Below, piece after piece: positions 8,235 to 17,010 of a stretch of 41,758 nt of DNA (position 1 is the first letter of the stretch; each line of letters opens with the position of its first letter). The notes below the pieces were generated by a model, which ran no database searches, was not told where the DNA came from, and saw nothing but the letters and a program-made list of their open reading frames with translations. Origin of the DNA: Cytophagales bacterium (GTDB lineage Bacteria; Bacteroidota; Bacteroidia; Cytophagales; Cyclobacteriaceae); contig JAKSDO010000201.1 of assembly GCA_022360055.1 (NCBI GenBank), positions 1 through 41,758 on the forward strand, given 5' to 3'. The translations under genes and the position numbers were made by a program.

Positions 8235-9219
8235 TTTATCAATCATTATTCCCGTATTTAATCGTCCGGATGAGCTGGAAGAACTACTTGACAGCCTTGT
8301 AAATCAGTCAGATGATGATTTTGATGTGATTGTTGTGGACGATGGGTCTGAACAGCCCGCGGATTCCGTGGTAGCGCAATTCAAAAGCAAGCTGGATATT
8401 CAATATTTTTATAAACAAAACTCCGGGCCCGGCGATTCAAGAAATTATGGATGCAAACAATCCACATCGGATTTTTTTATCTTCTTTGACTCCGATTGCG
8501 TCATTCCCCCCGACTACATTAAGGTTTTAAGATCAAACTTACAGCGTGCGGATGCTTACGGCGGGCCGGACAGAGATCATGTTTCATTTACACCGATTCA
8601 GAAGGCAATTAGCTATTCAATGACTTCCGTGATAACAACCGGAGGGATTAGAGGCCGCAGGAAATCTGTTGAAAAATTCCATCCCAGAAGCTTCAATATG
8701 GGTTTTTCCAAAGAAGTATTTGAGAAAACCAAAGGGTTCTCAAAGCTGAGATTTGGCGAAGATATAGATTTGAGCATCAGGATATTTGAGTATGGATTCA
8801 AAACAATACTGATCCCGGAATGCTATGTTTTTCATAAAAGAAGGACTGATTTTCGAAAGTTCTTTAAGCAGGTTTTTAATTCGGGCATTGCGCGAATCAA
8901 CTTATACAAACGTCACCCCGGATCTTTGAAGTTGCCACACTTTTTCCCGGCTGTATTTGTTATTTATCAGGTACTGTCCATTCCACACGCCATTTACCGG
9001 GAAGAGACTTGGGCGCTTTATCCTACGGTATTATATTTATTGTTGATTTTTGCAAATGCAACAAAATGCACTAAAAATCCGTGGATCGGAGTACTTTCGG
9101 TTTGGGCGTCAATAGTCCAACTGTTTGGCTATGGGTTGGGATTCATTAAAGGATTTATCAAGCGGATGATTTTCGGACAATCAGAATTTCACGCCTACCA
9201 AAAGACATTTTATGACTAG
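8224..9219 (+). CDS. Family 2 glycosyltransferase
   Basis: This 331-residue protein has the GT-A start DLSIIIPVFNRPDE, VVDDGSEQ near 36-43 and the metal-binding FFDSDCV near 93-99, then a GT2 C-terminal part with FGEDIDLSIRI (acceptor-side ED motif). Hydrophobic stretches near the C-terminus suggest membrane association. The only reasonable start is TTG at 8224, inside the preceding gene. Donor and acceptor cannot be read from the sequence. Its TAG stop lies in a 20-bp palindrome shared with the convergent methyltransferase gene. Confidence 0.85.
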   Translation: MASDLSIIIPVFNRPDELEELLDSLVNQSDDDFDVIVVDDGSEQPADSVVAQFKSKLDIQYFYKQNSGPGDSRNYGCKQSTSDFFIFFDSDCVIPPDYIKVLRSNLQRADAYGGPDRDHVSFTPIQKAISYSMTSVITTGGIRGRRKSVEKFHPRSFNMGFSKEVFEKTKGFSKLRFGEDIDLSIRIFEYGFKTILIPECYVFHKRRTDFRKFFKQVFNSGIARINLYKRHPGSLKLPHFFPAVFVIYQVLSIPHAIYREETWALYPTVLYLLLIFANATKCTKNPWIGVLSVWASIVQLFGYGLGFIKGFIKRMIFGQSEFHAYQKTFYD

Positions 9220-9234
9220 GTGCCGGCGCCTAGT
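9215..9234. repeat. 20-bp near-perfect palindrome over both stop codons
   Basis: ACTAGGTGCCGGCGCCTAGT equals its own reverse complement at 18 of 20 positions, and the two exceptions form G-U pairs in RNA. It carries the TAG stop of the plus-strand glycosyltransferase (9217-9219) and, on the other strand, the TAG of the methyltransferase (9230-9232). No T-tract follows on either strand, so it is at most a weak bidirectional terminator. Confidence 0.6.
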
Positions 9235-10057
9235 TGTCAGCCCTTTGCTTCTCGCAGAAATAGATGGTTTCCTCCTCCGGTAAGGCATATCGCCTTTTAA
9301 CTTCCGCACTCAATTCATCCAGATAGTTCTCCTCTGTCACTTTAAAACCAGCTTTTCTCAATCGGTTTCCATAGTCCTTTCCGTATTTCCTCATGTGATC
9401 ATCCTGGCCGTAGATCCGTTCCCGTTCCCTGGGGGAGGTAACGGAAGGATCTTCCAATGTTTTTGCCAAATATGAATAGACGGGCGACTGAATAATCGCC
9501 CAACCTCCCGGCTTCAAAACCCGGTTGATTTCGGACATTGCTCGTATATCGTTTTCTACATGTTCCATGACATGATTGCAAAAAACAACATCAAATGAGC
9601 TTTCCTGAAACGGAATATCCAAAACATCCATTTTTACTTTAGCCCATGGAGATTCCAAATCACCTGTGACATATTCTATATTTTTCATTTTTTCGAAGAC
9701 ATCCATGAAGCATAGCTCCGGGGCAATATGCAATAGCTTGATTTGCTCGGAAAAGAAATCGGTCCTGTTTTTCAAAAATAACCATAACAACCGGTGACGT
9801 TCCAATGAAAGTGAGCTGGGACACAGAGCATTCGGTCTGGATTTGAGTCTTCCATAGGGAAGAAATTTGCGATATGTCTTTCCGTTGATTGGGCATTCTA
9901 CGTTATCTCCAGAATAGAATATTGAGATTATTCGCAAGAAATATTGGCTTACAGCCTGGATATATTTTCTTGGAATTTTTCTTAATACAAAACTTATTAT
10001 ATACTTCATGCTACTTTCAAATATCTGATCAACAAACAACTGCCTTATTTTACTCAC
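9230..10057 (-). CDS. Class I SAM-dependent methyltransferase
   Basis: This is a 275-residue protein. The Rossmann methyltransferase core runs from about residue 109: LLHIAPE (motif I, in the degenerate form usual for this group), VTGDLESPWAKVKMDVLDIPF (motif II region), SFDVVFCNHVMEH near 154-166 and RVLKPGGWAIIQSPV. The N-terminal part has CP and ALCPSS followed by LSLERHRLLWLFL, which looks like a decayed zinc ribbon. The start is GTG at 10057; ATG at 10009 is a possible alternative. The substrate is unknown. It is convergent with the glycosyltransferases and may act on glycans or a lipid carrier. Confidence 0.8.
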   Translation of the reverse strand: MSKIRQLFVDQIFESSMKYIISFVLRKIPRKYIQAVSQYFLRIISIFYSGDNVECPINGKTYRKFLPYGRLKSRPNALCPSSLSLERHRLLWLFLKNRTDFFSEQIKLLHIAPELCFMDVFEKMKNIEYVTGDLESPWAKVKMDVLDIPFQESSFDVVFCNHVMEHVENDIRAMSEINRVLKPGGWAIIQSPVYSYLAKTLEDPSVTSPRERERIYGQDDHMRKYGKDYGNRLRKAGFKVTEENYLDELSAEVKRRYALPEEETIYFCEKQRADN

Positions 10058-10108
10058 ATTAATTTTCCATCCATCCTTTAAAAAAATGCGTTCATCACAT
10101 CTATCTTT

Positions 10109-10116
10109 CTATATTT
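10109..10116 (+). promoter_or_regulatory. Possible promoter of the exporter operon
   Basis: TATATTTG is a full match to the -7 box TAnnTTTG. No good TTG lies at the usual distance (TTC at 10090-10092 is the nearest). It would give a leader of about 150 nt before the HlyD start. Confidence 0.4.
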
Positions 10117-10271
10117 GCTGCGTATTGAGAAATTTCGTACAAATATCAGAAATTCTACAGATTCTCTGCGTAGGTTTGATATGTTAAATTGAATGGATTC
10201 GTTGTATAATAATTACAGCCAATTTTAAAAGTTGCGTAAGCAGTTATTATTAGAATTTAAAGCGCCTATTG

Positions 10272-11702
10272 ATGAAAAAGAAAATAATAATTGGCCTTGT
10301 TCTTGCAGCAATCATTGTGTCGGGATTTCTATTTTTCAATGTCTCTGATAAGTCAGACACAAAGGATATAATTGTGCCTGTAAAGAATGGGAAGTTTGTT
10401 GTCGATATTACCACCACAGGAGAGCTCGAAGCAAAGAATTCCGTAAAAATCATGGGCCCTTCGAGGCTCAGAGAATTCAGGGTTTATCAAGTGAGTATTC
10501 AGGACATAATTGAAGAAGGAACGGTTGTAGAAAAGGGCGCTTGGATTGCCACCTTGGATCAATCGGATTTTAATTCGAAGCTTCAAGACAAAGAGATCGA
10601 TCTGGAAAAAAAACAGTCTCAATTTATTCAGGATCAGCTGGATACTACCCTGCAAATGCGACAAGCCCGGGATGAATTAATCAATCTGGAGTACGCGGTG
10701 GAAGAAAAACAAATAAATCTGGACCAATCTCAATTTGAGCCCCCCGCTACAATAAAACAGGCGGAAATTGACCTTGATAAAGCAAGAAGAGCCTTCAAAC
10801 AGGCCAAGGAAAACTATAAAATCAAACTTGAACAAAACAAGGCAAAAATGACTGAAGTAGCTGCCGAGCGTCGAAAAGTGCAGAATGAGTACAATGCCAT
10901 GCTTGCGCTGGTCCAGTCCTTTCAAATCATGGCGCCGGAGCCTGGAATGGTCATATATCATAAGGGATTTGATGGAAAACCGATTAAGGCCGGGTCACAA
11001 ATTCATACCTGGGATCCGGTGGTTGCCACACTACCCGACCTTTCTATAATGTTATCCAAGACCTACATAAATGAAGTGGATGTGCGAAAAGTCCGCTCGG
11101 GACAGAAAGTTGAAATCGGGCTGGACGCCTTTCCCGATAAAAAACTAAATGGCACCGTAATAAAGGTTGCAAATGTTGGCGAGCAAAGCCCGAACTCCGA
11201 TTCAAAAGTATTTGAAGCAACAATAGAAATTGAGGGTTCGGATCCGCTTCTGAGGCCCGCCATGACCACTTCAAATAAGATTTTTGTAAATGAAATGGAT
11301 TCGGCTTTATTTGTTCCTTTGGAAAGCCTCCATAGCAAAGATGATACAATTGCCTATGTATATAAAAGGTCCGGGTTAAAAACAACCAAACAAGAAATTC
11401 AGGTAGGCGAGACAAATGCAAATGAGGCAATTGTTAAACTCGGTTTGAATAAGGGCGACAGAGTTTATCTTTCGGTTCCTTCCGGCATGGAGGATGCGGA
11501 GATCTCCATGCTGGCGGAATTAAACGGGAAAAGGATGAAGAAAGAAGATGAACTGCAAGCAAGTGCGCCCAGGACCAGAACAATAACACTGCCCGACGGG
11601 ACAACAAGGGAGGTCACCGAAGAGCAGATGAGAAAATTCAAGCAACGTAGAGGATCCGGACAAAAAAGACCGGGAGGCGCTCAACGGCAACCAAGCAGAT
11701 AA
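10272..11702 (+). CDS. HlyD-family periplasmic adaptor
   Basis: This 476-residue protein has a short cytoplasmic tail and one N-terminal anchor (IIIGLVLAAIIVSGFLFF, 5-22). A split biotinyl/lipoyl domain follows (GELEAKNSVKIMGPSRL near 54-70; EPGMVIYH near 223-230), interrupted by a long coiled-coil hairpin (about 105-210) and followed by beta-barrel and membrane-proximal domains. The C-terminus is a basic, Gln/Arg-rich tail of about 30 residues. Such proteins bridge an inner-membrane transporter to a TolC channel. The permease and TolC genes follow directly (30 bp gap, then an 8-bp overlap). ATG at 10272 is preferred to TTG at 10269. Confidence 0.9.
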   Translation: MKKKIIIGLVLAAIIVSGFLFFNVSDKSDTKDIIVPVKNGKFVVDITTTGELEAKNSVKIMGPSRLREFRVYQVSIQDIIEEGTVVEKGAWIATLDQSDFNSKLQDKEIDLEKKQSQFIQDQLDTTLQMRQARDELINLEYAVEEKQINLDQSQFEPPATIKQAEIDLDKARRAFKQAKENYKIKLEQNKAKMTEVAAERRKVQNEYNAMLALVQSFQIMAPEPGMVIYHKGFDGKPIKAGSQIHTWDPVVATLPDLSIMLSKTYINEVDVRKVRSGQKVEIGLDAFPDKKLNGTVIKVANVGEQSPNSDSKVFEATIEIEGSDPLLRPAMTTSNKIFVNEMDSALFVPLESLHSKDDTIAYVYKRSGLKTTKQEIQVGETNANEAIVKLGLNKGDRVYLSVPSGMEDAEISMLAELNGKRMKKEDELQASAPRTRTITLPDGTTREVTEEQMRKFKQRRGSGQKRPGGAQRQPSR

Positions 11703-11732
11703 ATTAAATCCCGATCACCAAATAAGATCAAA

Positions 11733-13100
11733 ATGTCTGAAAGGGTATTGGCAAATCTTTATATAGCAATTGAAGCGGTCTTTGCAAATAAGATGCGGTC
11801 TGTCCTGACTGCATTGGGGATAATCTTTGGAGTTGCTGCTGTAATCGCCATGCTTGCCATTGGTAACGGAGCACAGAAAGAGATACTGGAGCAAATAAAG
11901 CTTGTCGGTGTAAATAATATTGTAATTGAGCCGATAATAGAACAAACCGAAGAAAACCTGAGTGAAACTGATGCTACATCCGGTAAAGAAAAAAAGAAGT
12001 TTTCACCAGGTCTTTCATTAAAGGATGTAGAGGCAATATCGGAAATTGTACCTTCGATCCAGTCCATTAGCCCTGAAATTGTCCTCGAGACCTACATTAT
12101 TAAAAATGGTGTCCGGCGTTCCGCCAAACTCGTCGGCGTTGAGCCGAGTTATTTTGACCTCGCGAGTTTTGAACTCTCAAAGGGAAAGATGTTTAATCAA
12201 CAGCAGCTAATCAAGGGCTCTCCGGTATGTATCATTGGCAAGTCCATTCAAACGAAATTTTTCCCGACCGAAGATCCGATTGGCAAAACGATCAAATGCG
12301 GACCCAATTGGTTAACAATTATCGGCGTCCTCAAGGAGCGGATTATTTCAGAATCCAGCATCGCAAAATTGGGGATAAGAGATTTCAATATGGATGTGTA
12401 CGTGCCGATCAAGTCTGTTTTGATCAGGTATGAAAATAGAGAATTGGTTACGAAGGCCATGTTGGAAAAGAATAATAACGTGAGCAGAGGAAGGTTTTTC
12501 GTGATTGGGGGGAACAACGAAGAAGAAGAAACCACTACCCCCGTGAATTATCATCAAATTGACAAGCTGGTCGTACAAGTTGCCGAGACAGAGCTTCTCA
12601 ACCCGATTGCTGAGATCATTTCCCGCGTCCTGGAACGAAGGCATTATGAAGTCATTGATTTTCAGATTACGATCCCCGAACTGCTGTTGAAGCAGCAGCA
12701 GAGAACAAATCAGATTTTCAATTTTGTGCTTGGAGCCATCGCAGGGATCTCCTTGTTGGTCGGAGGAATCGGAATAATGAACATTATGCTTGCCTCGGTG
12801 CTGGAGAGGATCAAAGAAATTGGATTGCGTTTATCTCTTGGAGCCAAAAAAGAAGATATTGTTACCCAGTTTTTGTTTGAAGCCGTTATGATCTCCATCA
12901 CCGGTGGATTAATAGGTATTATTCTTGGCGTGATACTTGCTATGCTAGTTTCGAGATTTGCAGAAATACCAACGATAATAACATTTACATCAGTTCTATT
13001 ATCTTTTGGCGTTGCAGCCACTGTGGGATTAATCTTCGGAATTACCCCGGCCAGACGAGCTGCGAGTCAGGACCCGATAACCTCTTTACGATATGAATAG
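11733..13100 (+). CDS. MacB/FtsX-type ABC transporter permease
   Basis: This is a 455-residue inner-membrane protein with the MacB permease plan. One N-terminal helix (NKMRSVLTALGIIFGVAAVIAM, near 20-42) is followed by a large periplasmic domain of about 280 residues. Three C-terminal helices form the FtsX domain: near 329-353, 381-405 and 413-436. A conserved coupling loop, LERIKEIGLRLSLGAKKEDI, lies before the third helix. No ATP-binding domain is fused and no ATPase gene lies next to it, so the ATPase must be encoded elsewhere. It sits between HlyD adaptor and TolC genes. The cargo is unknown; drug, lipid or peptide are all possible. Confidence 0.9.
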   Translation: MSERVLANLYIAIEAVFANKMRSVLTALGIIFGVAAVIAMLAIGNGAQKEILEQIKLVGVNNIVIEPIIEQTEENLSETDATSGKEKKKFSPGLSLKDVEAISEIVPSIQSISPEIVLETYIIKNGVRRSAKLVGVEPSYFDLASFELSKGKMFNQQQLIKGSPVCIIGKSIQTKFFPTEDPIGKTIKCGPNWLTIIGVLKERIISESSIAKLGIRDFNMDVYVPIKSVLIRYENRELVTKAMLEKNNNVSRGRFFVIGGNNEEEETTTPVNYHQIDKLVVQVAETELLNPIAEIISRVLERRHYEVIDFQITIPELLLKQQQRTNQIFNFVLGAIAGISLLVGGIGIMNIMLASVLERIKEIGLRLSLGAKKEDIVTQFLFEAVMISITGGLIGIILGVILAMLVSRFAEIPTIITFTSVLLSFGVAATVGLIFGITPARRAASQDPITSLRYE

Positions 13101-14592
13101 AATAAAATTTTTAGGACTTGCTACTGCACTATTTTTCGCAGTAAACATCAGCGCTCAAGACATTCAGGAAGCTGGAAAGGTGTATACCCTGAATGAGATC
13201 ATTAATATTGCCCGGAAGCAATCGATCGCTTCCAAGCAAGCGGAAACCACCCGTGAAAACCGGTACTGGCAATTCCAGACATATAAGTCAAATTATAAAC
13301 CTCAACTGGGATTGAATGGAACCATCCCGGCCTATAACCGATCATTTAGTCCCGTCACCCAACCGGATGGAACCATCGAATTCAGGCCTGTTCAAAACAA
13401 TAATTCCGATCTTAGATTAAGCCTTCAGCAACCAATATTTTACACCGGAGCCATGTTGTTTTTGAATTCGGGCATCAACAGATTTGATAACTTTCTGGAA
13501 TCTGACGGTTTGTCGCAATATCATCAATACAGTGGCACACCGTTGGAAATCGGATTGATCCAACCCCTTTTTCAATACAACAGATTGCGATGGGACAAGA
13601 GGATAGAACCGCTGCGATATGAGGAGTCTGAGAGGGAATACTTCGAAAATCTTGAAGACATCTCCGTAAATACGACACGTCGGTTTTTCGATCTGATGCT
13701 TGCTCAGATAAATCTCGAGATTGCTGAGAAGAATGTGGCCAATAACGACACGATTTTTAAAATTGCCCAGGGGCGATACAATCTCGGTAAGATCGCTGAA
13801 AACGAGCTGTTGCAGCTCGAGCTGCAGTTGATGAACTCCCGCCAGCAGGTGGCACAGGCAATGCTCGACATAGAAACAAGAACCCTGAGATTGAAAACAT
13901 GGGTGGGACTTCCCGAGGCATCCGAATTAACTCTGTATCTGCCTGAGGAAATTCCTGATTTTATAGTCGATGAGGAAACAGCACTTGTACATGCCCGAAC
14001 AAACAGGTCCGAATCCATCGCCTTTGAAAGAAGGAAGCTGGAAGCTGATGCCGCCATTGCCGAAGCTAAAGGTGATACAGGCCCACAGGCCGATCTTTTT
14101 GCCAGATTTGGTTTGACCAACAGAACGGCAAATAATGCGCCTATCGGAGACCTTTACGAGAACCCTAAGGATCAGCAAATCGTTCAGCTCGGATTTGAAA
14201 TACCCATCCTGGATTGGGGAAGAAGAAAATCCAGAGTGAAAACAGCCGAGGCCAACCAGAAATTTGTTCAATACACCGTGGATCAGGATATCATCAATTT
14301 CGACGAGGAAGTGCTGACGCAGGTGAGACAATTTGAAATGCTGAAAGAACAAATCAAGATTACCAGAGTGGCTGATGAAATCGCTCAGCGCCGCTATGAC
14401 ATTACCAAAAACAGATACAATATCGGTAAAATTTCCATTACGGATATGAATATCGCTTTGACTGAAAAAGATGAAGCAAAAGCGCGGTACATTCAGTCGT
14501 TGGAAGATTTTTGGATTGCGTATTTTAATTTGAGAAGACTTACGCTTTATAATTTTGAACAAGGATTTCAGATAATAAGTGATGAGCTTTAG
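13093..14592 (+). CDS. TolC-family outer membrane efflux protein
   Basis: This 499-residue protein has a Sec signal peptide (about 1-21, cut after NISAQ or nearby). Two repeated halves of long alpha-helices typical of TolC follow: YTLNEIINIARKQS near 32-45 begins the first, and EEVLTQVRQFEML with RRYDITKNRYNIGKISITDM begins the end of the second. The protein would form a trimeric channel through the outer membrane for the HlyD-permease pair upstream. Its ATG overlaps the permease stop by 8 bp, so it is translated from the same message. The gene is complete. Confidence 0.92.
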   Translation: MNRIKFLGLATALFFAVNISAQDIQEAGKVYTLNEIINIARKQSIASKQAETTRENRYWQFQTYKSNYKPQLGLNGTIPAYNRSFSPVTQPDGTIEFRPVQNNNSDLRLSLQQPIFYTGAMLFLNSGINRFDNFLESDGLSQYHQYSGTPLEIGLIQPLFQYNRLRWDKRIEPLRYEESEREYFENLEDISVNTTRRFFDLMLAQINLEIAEKNVANNDTIFKIAQGRYNLGKIAENELLQLELQLMNSRQQVAQAMLDIETRTLRLKTWVGLPEASELTLYLPEEIPDFIVDEETALVHARTNRSESIAFERRKLEADAAIAEAKGDTGPQADLFARFGLTNRTANNAPIGDLYENPKDQQIVQLGFEIPILDWGRRKSRVKTAEANQKFVQYTVDQDIINFDEEVLTQVRQFEMLKEQIKITRVADEIAQRRYDITKNRYNIGKISITDMNIALTEKDEAKARYIQSLEDFWIAYFNLRRLTLYNFEQGFQIISDEL

Positions 14593-14652
14593 TGTGGAGT
14601 AGAAAAACTTTATGATAATTTATTATCTTCGCTTCATTCGGTTTTTGGAAGA

Positions 14653-15075
14653 ATGAGGCGAATTTTTTTAAGAAATCTTTACCTTTTGCTTTTTAGTAAT
14701 TTAGCTATTGCAGGCATAGCCAGTGCACAGGAAATAGATAATGATTTTTTCCCTACGCCAAATACCCGGATCGATGCCAAACCGGATCCCAAAAAACAGA
14801 AAGAAAAGGAAAAGAAGATCAGGTATATAGTTACCAACGATACAAAAAATACGCTTCCCGGAAATTTATGTTTTGAAGAGGTCACCATGAAAATGGGCTT
14901 TCTGTATCTCGCCGTCCCAAAAGGTCAGCCTCCGAATAAAAATAACTTTTCGAGGTGGTGGCACAACTTTGGTGTAAAGTTTATGATTCTGCTTAAGAAC
15001 GGTCCGTTTTGGAAGACAAAAGTCAATAAGAAATACAAGAAATGTAAATATGGTTCCGGAGATTTTATGGGTTAA
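14653..15075 (+). CDS. Exported hypothetical protein
   Basis: This 140-residue protein is not recognised. A signal peptide is clear (RRIFLRNLYLLLFSNLAIAG, cleavage near SAQ at 24-26). A lysine-rich part with PKKQKEKEKK follows (about 45-55), then an aromatic and basic C-terminal half with two tryptophan-rich spots (SRWWHNF and FWKT) and two cysteines. It is likely periplasmic or attached to the outer membrane. Its TAA overlaps the stop of the convergent BatA gene (TTAA at 15072-15075). Confidence 0.65.
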   Translation: MRRIFLRNLYLLLFSNLAIAGIASAQEIDNDFFPTPNTRIDAKPDPKKQKEKEKKIRYIVTNDTKNTLPGNLCFEEVTMKMGFLYLAVPKGQPPNKNNFSRWWHNFGVKFMILLKNGPFWKTKVNKKYKKCKYGSGDFMG

Positions 15076-16112
15076 TCCTTAAGAACATTGCTCAGAAACG
15101 TCGACTTAAGCGCCACCCAGGTCAGGAAGAATAAGATGGCCCATTTGAGATAAATTTGATAGTAATCCGTGGTATCCTTGAATCTGCTTTCTTTTATTTC
15201 TGCTTTTTCGTACTGATCAATGAGTTTAAACACATCTTCCAGCGCCTTATTGTCCGAAGCCCTGTAAAAATTACCTTCTCCGATTTCGGCAATTTTTCTT
15301 AATGTAGTTTCATCAAGGGTGTTTTCACTGTAAACCGTCTGACCGAAAACATTTTTTCCGGTCGGTACCCTGCCATCTTTTCCGATACCAATCGTATATA
15401 TCTTGATGTCATAGGCGTGAGAAATTTTTGCTGCAGTTTCAGGATCAATATTGCCGGCAGTATTGTCTCCGTCACTGAGCAGGATGATCACTTTGGATTT
15501 GGAGTCGGATTCCCGCATTCGATTTGTCGCAACAGCTAATGCGCTGCCAATAGCAGTTCCTGAAGCCTCGATCTTTTCAAAAGTGATTTCGTCAATATAC
15601 GTATTCAATAATTTGTAATCGGTGGTGAGCGGCGCAAGGCTGTAAGCATCCCCGGAAAAAATTACGATACCAATACGGTCCTGGAATCTACCGGCAATAA
15701 AATCCTTGGCTACCTGTTTTGCCGCTTCCAATCGATTGGGTCTGAAATCCTGGATCGTCATGGACCTGGAGATATCTATAACAAGCATAATATCAATTCC
15801 TTCCGTCCATTGCTCCACCTTTTCATTGCTGGTTTGAGGTCTTGCAAGTGTAACAATTAAAAGGGCAATCACCATCGCAAAAATCAGGTCGGGTATAAAT
15901 CTGAGAAAACTGGTTATGTCTGATCTCAGTTTTCTCTCCGGGAGTGCAATGGTCAGCTTCTGCTTTAGCCTTAGATTAAATAACCATTTCAATATATAGA
16001 TCACAGGAATCGAAAACAGAAACATCAGGAAAAACTTATATTCCCAACTGAAATTTTGAAATGTAGATGGGTAAAACCAGGATAAGGAAAACCAGTTATT
16101 TACATCAGGCAT
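15072..16112 (-). CDS. batA: BatA-like VWA-domain membrane protein
   Basis: This 346-residue protein has an N-terminal membrane segment near 27-45 and another near 72-88, then a von Willebrand A domain. The intact metal-ion site is LVIDISRSM (D-x-S-x-S, near 109-117), a threonine (EASGTAIG near 181-188) and ILLSDGDNTAGN near 210-221. A C-terminal helix lies near 321-341. It belongs to the aerotolerance (Bat) family that works with DUF58 proteins and a MoxR ATPase. It is the third gene of a minus-strand operon, 4 bp after the preceding gene. No MoxR gene is present next to it. Confidence 0.87.
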   Translation of the reverse strand: MPDVNNWFSLSWFYPSTFQNFSWEYKFFLMFLFSIPVIYILKWLFNLRLKQKLTIALPERKLRSDITSFLRFIPDLIFAMVIALLIVTLARPQTSNEKVEQWTEGIDIMLVIDISRSMTIQDFRPNRLEAAKQVAKDFIAGRFQDRIGIVIFSGDAYSLAPLTTDYKLLNTYIDEITFEKIEASGTAIGSALAVATNRMRESDSKSKVIILLSDGDNTAGNIDPETAAKISHAYDIKIYTIGIGKDGRVPTGKNVFGQTVYSENTLDETTLRKIAEIGEGNFYRASDNKALEDVFKLIDQYEKAEIKESRFKDTTDYYQIYLKWAILFFLTWVALKSTFLSNVLKD

Positions 16113-16116
16113 AAGT

Positions 16117-17010
16117 TCAACCTTTTTTTATTTCAGCTATTTTTTGGTTATAAATCTCTATCGAAAACTTCATGAGGTAGTCAAAGCTGGCAAAAAGGTC
16201 GGATCCTTTTTCTCCACCGTAGATGCTCTTGTCGATTGCGCTAAGGTTTTCTTTTAATTGACCATTGCCGTGCAAAACCAGGATTTCCTTGGTAGTTAAT
16301 TTGGAAATAGGTTTATTTTCCAGACGCTCAAGATATCTTTTCCAAAAAGCCAGCACATGTTCAGGTGTTTTTGTCGGATTATTGCTCGAGCTGTCCCGCA
16401 TTAGATTAAAAAATTTCCCGATAAACTTTTTATGGGCTCTTCTCAATCGATAAACCTTCCAGGCCTTTAGCAATTGTTTCCCAAAAAACAAGGCAATCAT
16501 AAATGAAATAAAAAGCAATATTCCGGATCCAATTAAATAATAGGGGTAGTTAAATTGCCTTGGAATATTTATCAGATCAGTATTTGCTTTTAATTCCGGG
16601 TTTTCAGGTATTTCGTGTACGACATGTATCAGTTGTATCGAATCCAGCGATGATAAAAATAGTAAGCTGTCTTCATTATTAACTAGGAATACAGGCAATT
16701 GAAGGTATTGGATCGAATCGATCTCAAATGTAGATAAGTTATAGACTACGCTGTCAAAACTTTGCGTACTATCTGTTTTTGTAGGGAAGTAGGTTTTTGA
16801 GTTGTATTCGAAAGTTCCAAAGTTGTAGGAGCTGTCCGGAAAAAGAATATCAAGTTTTTTATCATATCTCACGGAAAGTGAAAAGGTAATTTCCTCGCCA
16901 ATTTTTGTTTCGTTCTCGAGGAAAGAGCCGTTTGGCTCAATACGTTGAGCCGGTGTGAAATTAATATTAAAAAATACTAAGACTATAAATGCTATTTTTT
17001 TTCTAAGCAA
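16117..17010 (-). CDS. Membrane protein of the Bat cluster, BatD-like region
   Basis: This 297-residue protein has a signal peptide (about 1-21, IAFIVLVFFNINFTPAQ) and an exported beta-rich domain. A membrane helix at about 155-177 (YYLIGSGILLFISFMIALFFG) follows, then a basic cytoplasmic C-terminal half. This is the plan of the BatD/oxygen-tolerance type, but sequence likeness is low and I would not name it. It lies between DUF58 (8-bp overlap upstream) and BatA (4 bp downstream). It probably forms a membrane complex with BatA. Confidence 0.7.
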   Translation of the reverse strand: MLRKKIAFIVLVFFNINFTPAQRIEPNGSFLENETKIGEEITFSLSVRYDKKLDILFPDSSYNFGTFEYNSKTYFPTKTDSTQSFDSVVYNLSTFEIDSIQYLQLPVFLVNNEDSLLFLSSLDSIQLIHVVHEIPENPELKANTDLINIPRQFNYPYYLIGSGILLFISFMIALFFGKQLLKAWKVYRLRRAHKKFIGKFFNLMRDSSSNNPTKTPEHVLAFWKRYLERLENKPISKLTTKEILVLHGNGQLKENLSAIDKSIYGGEKGSDLFASFDYLMKFSIEIYNQKIAEIKKG

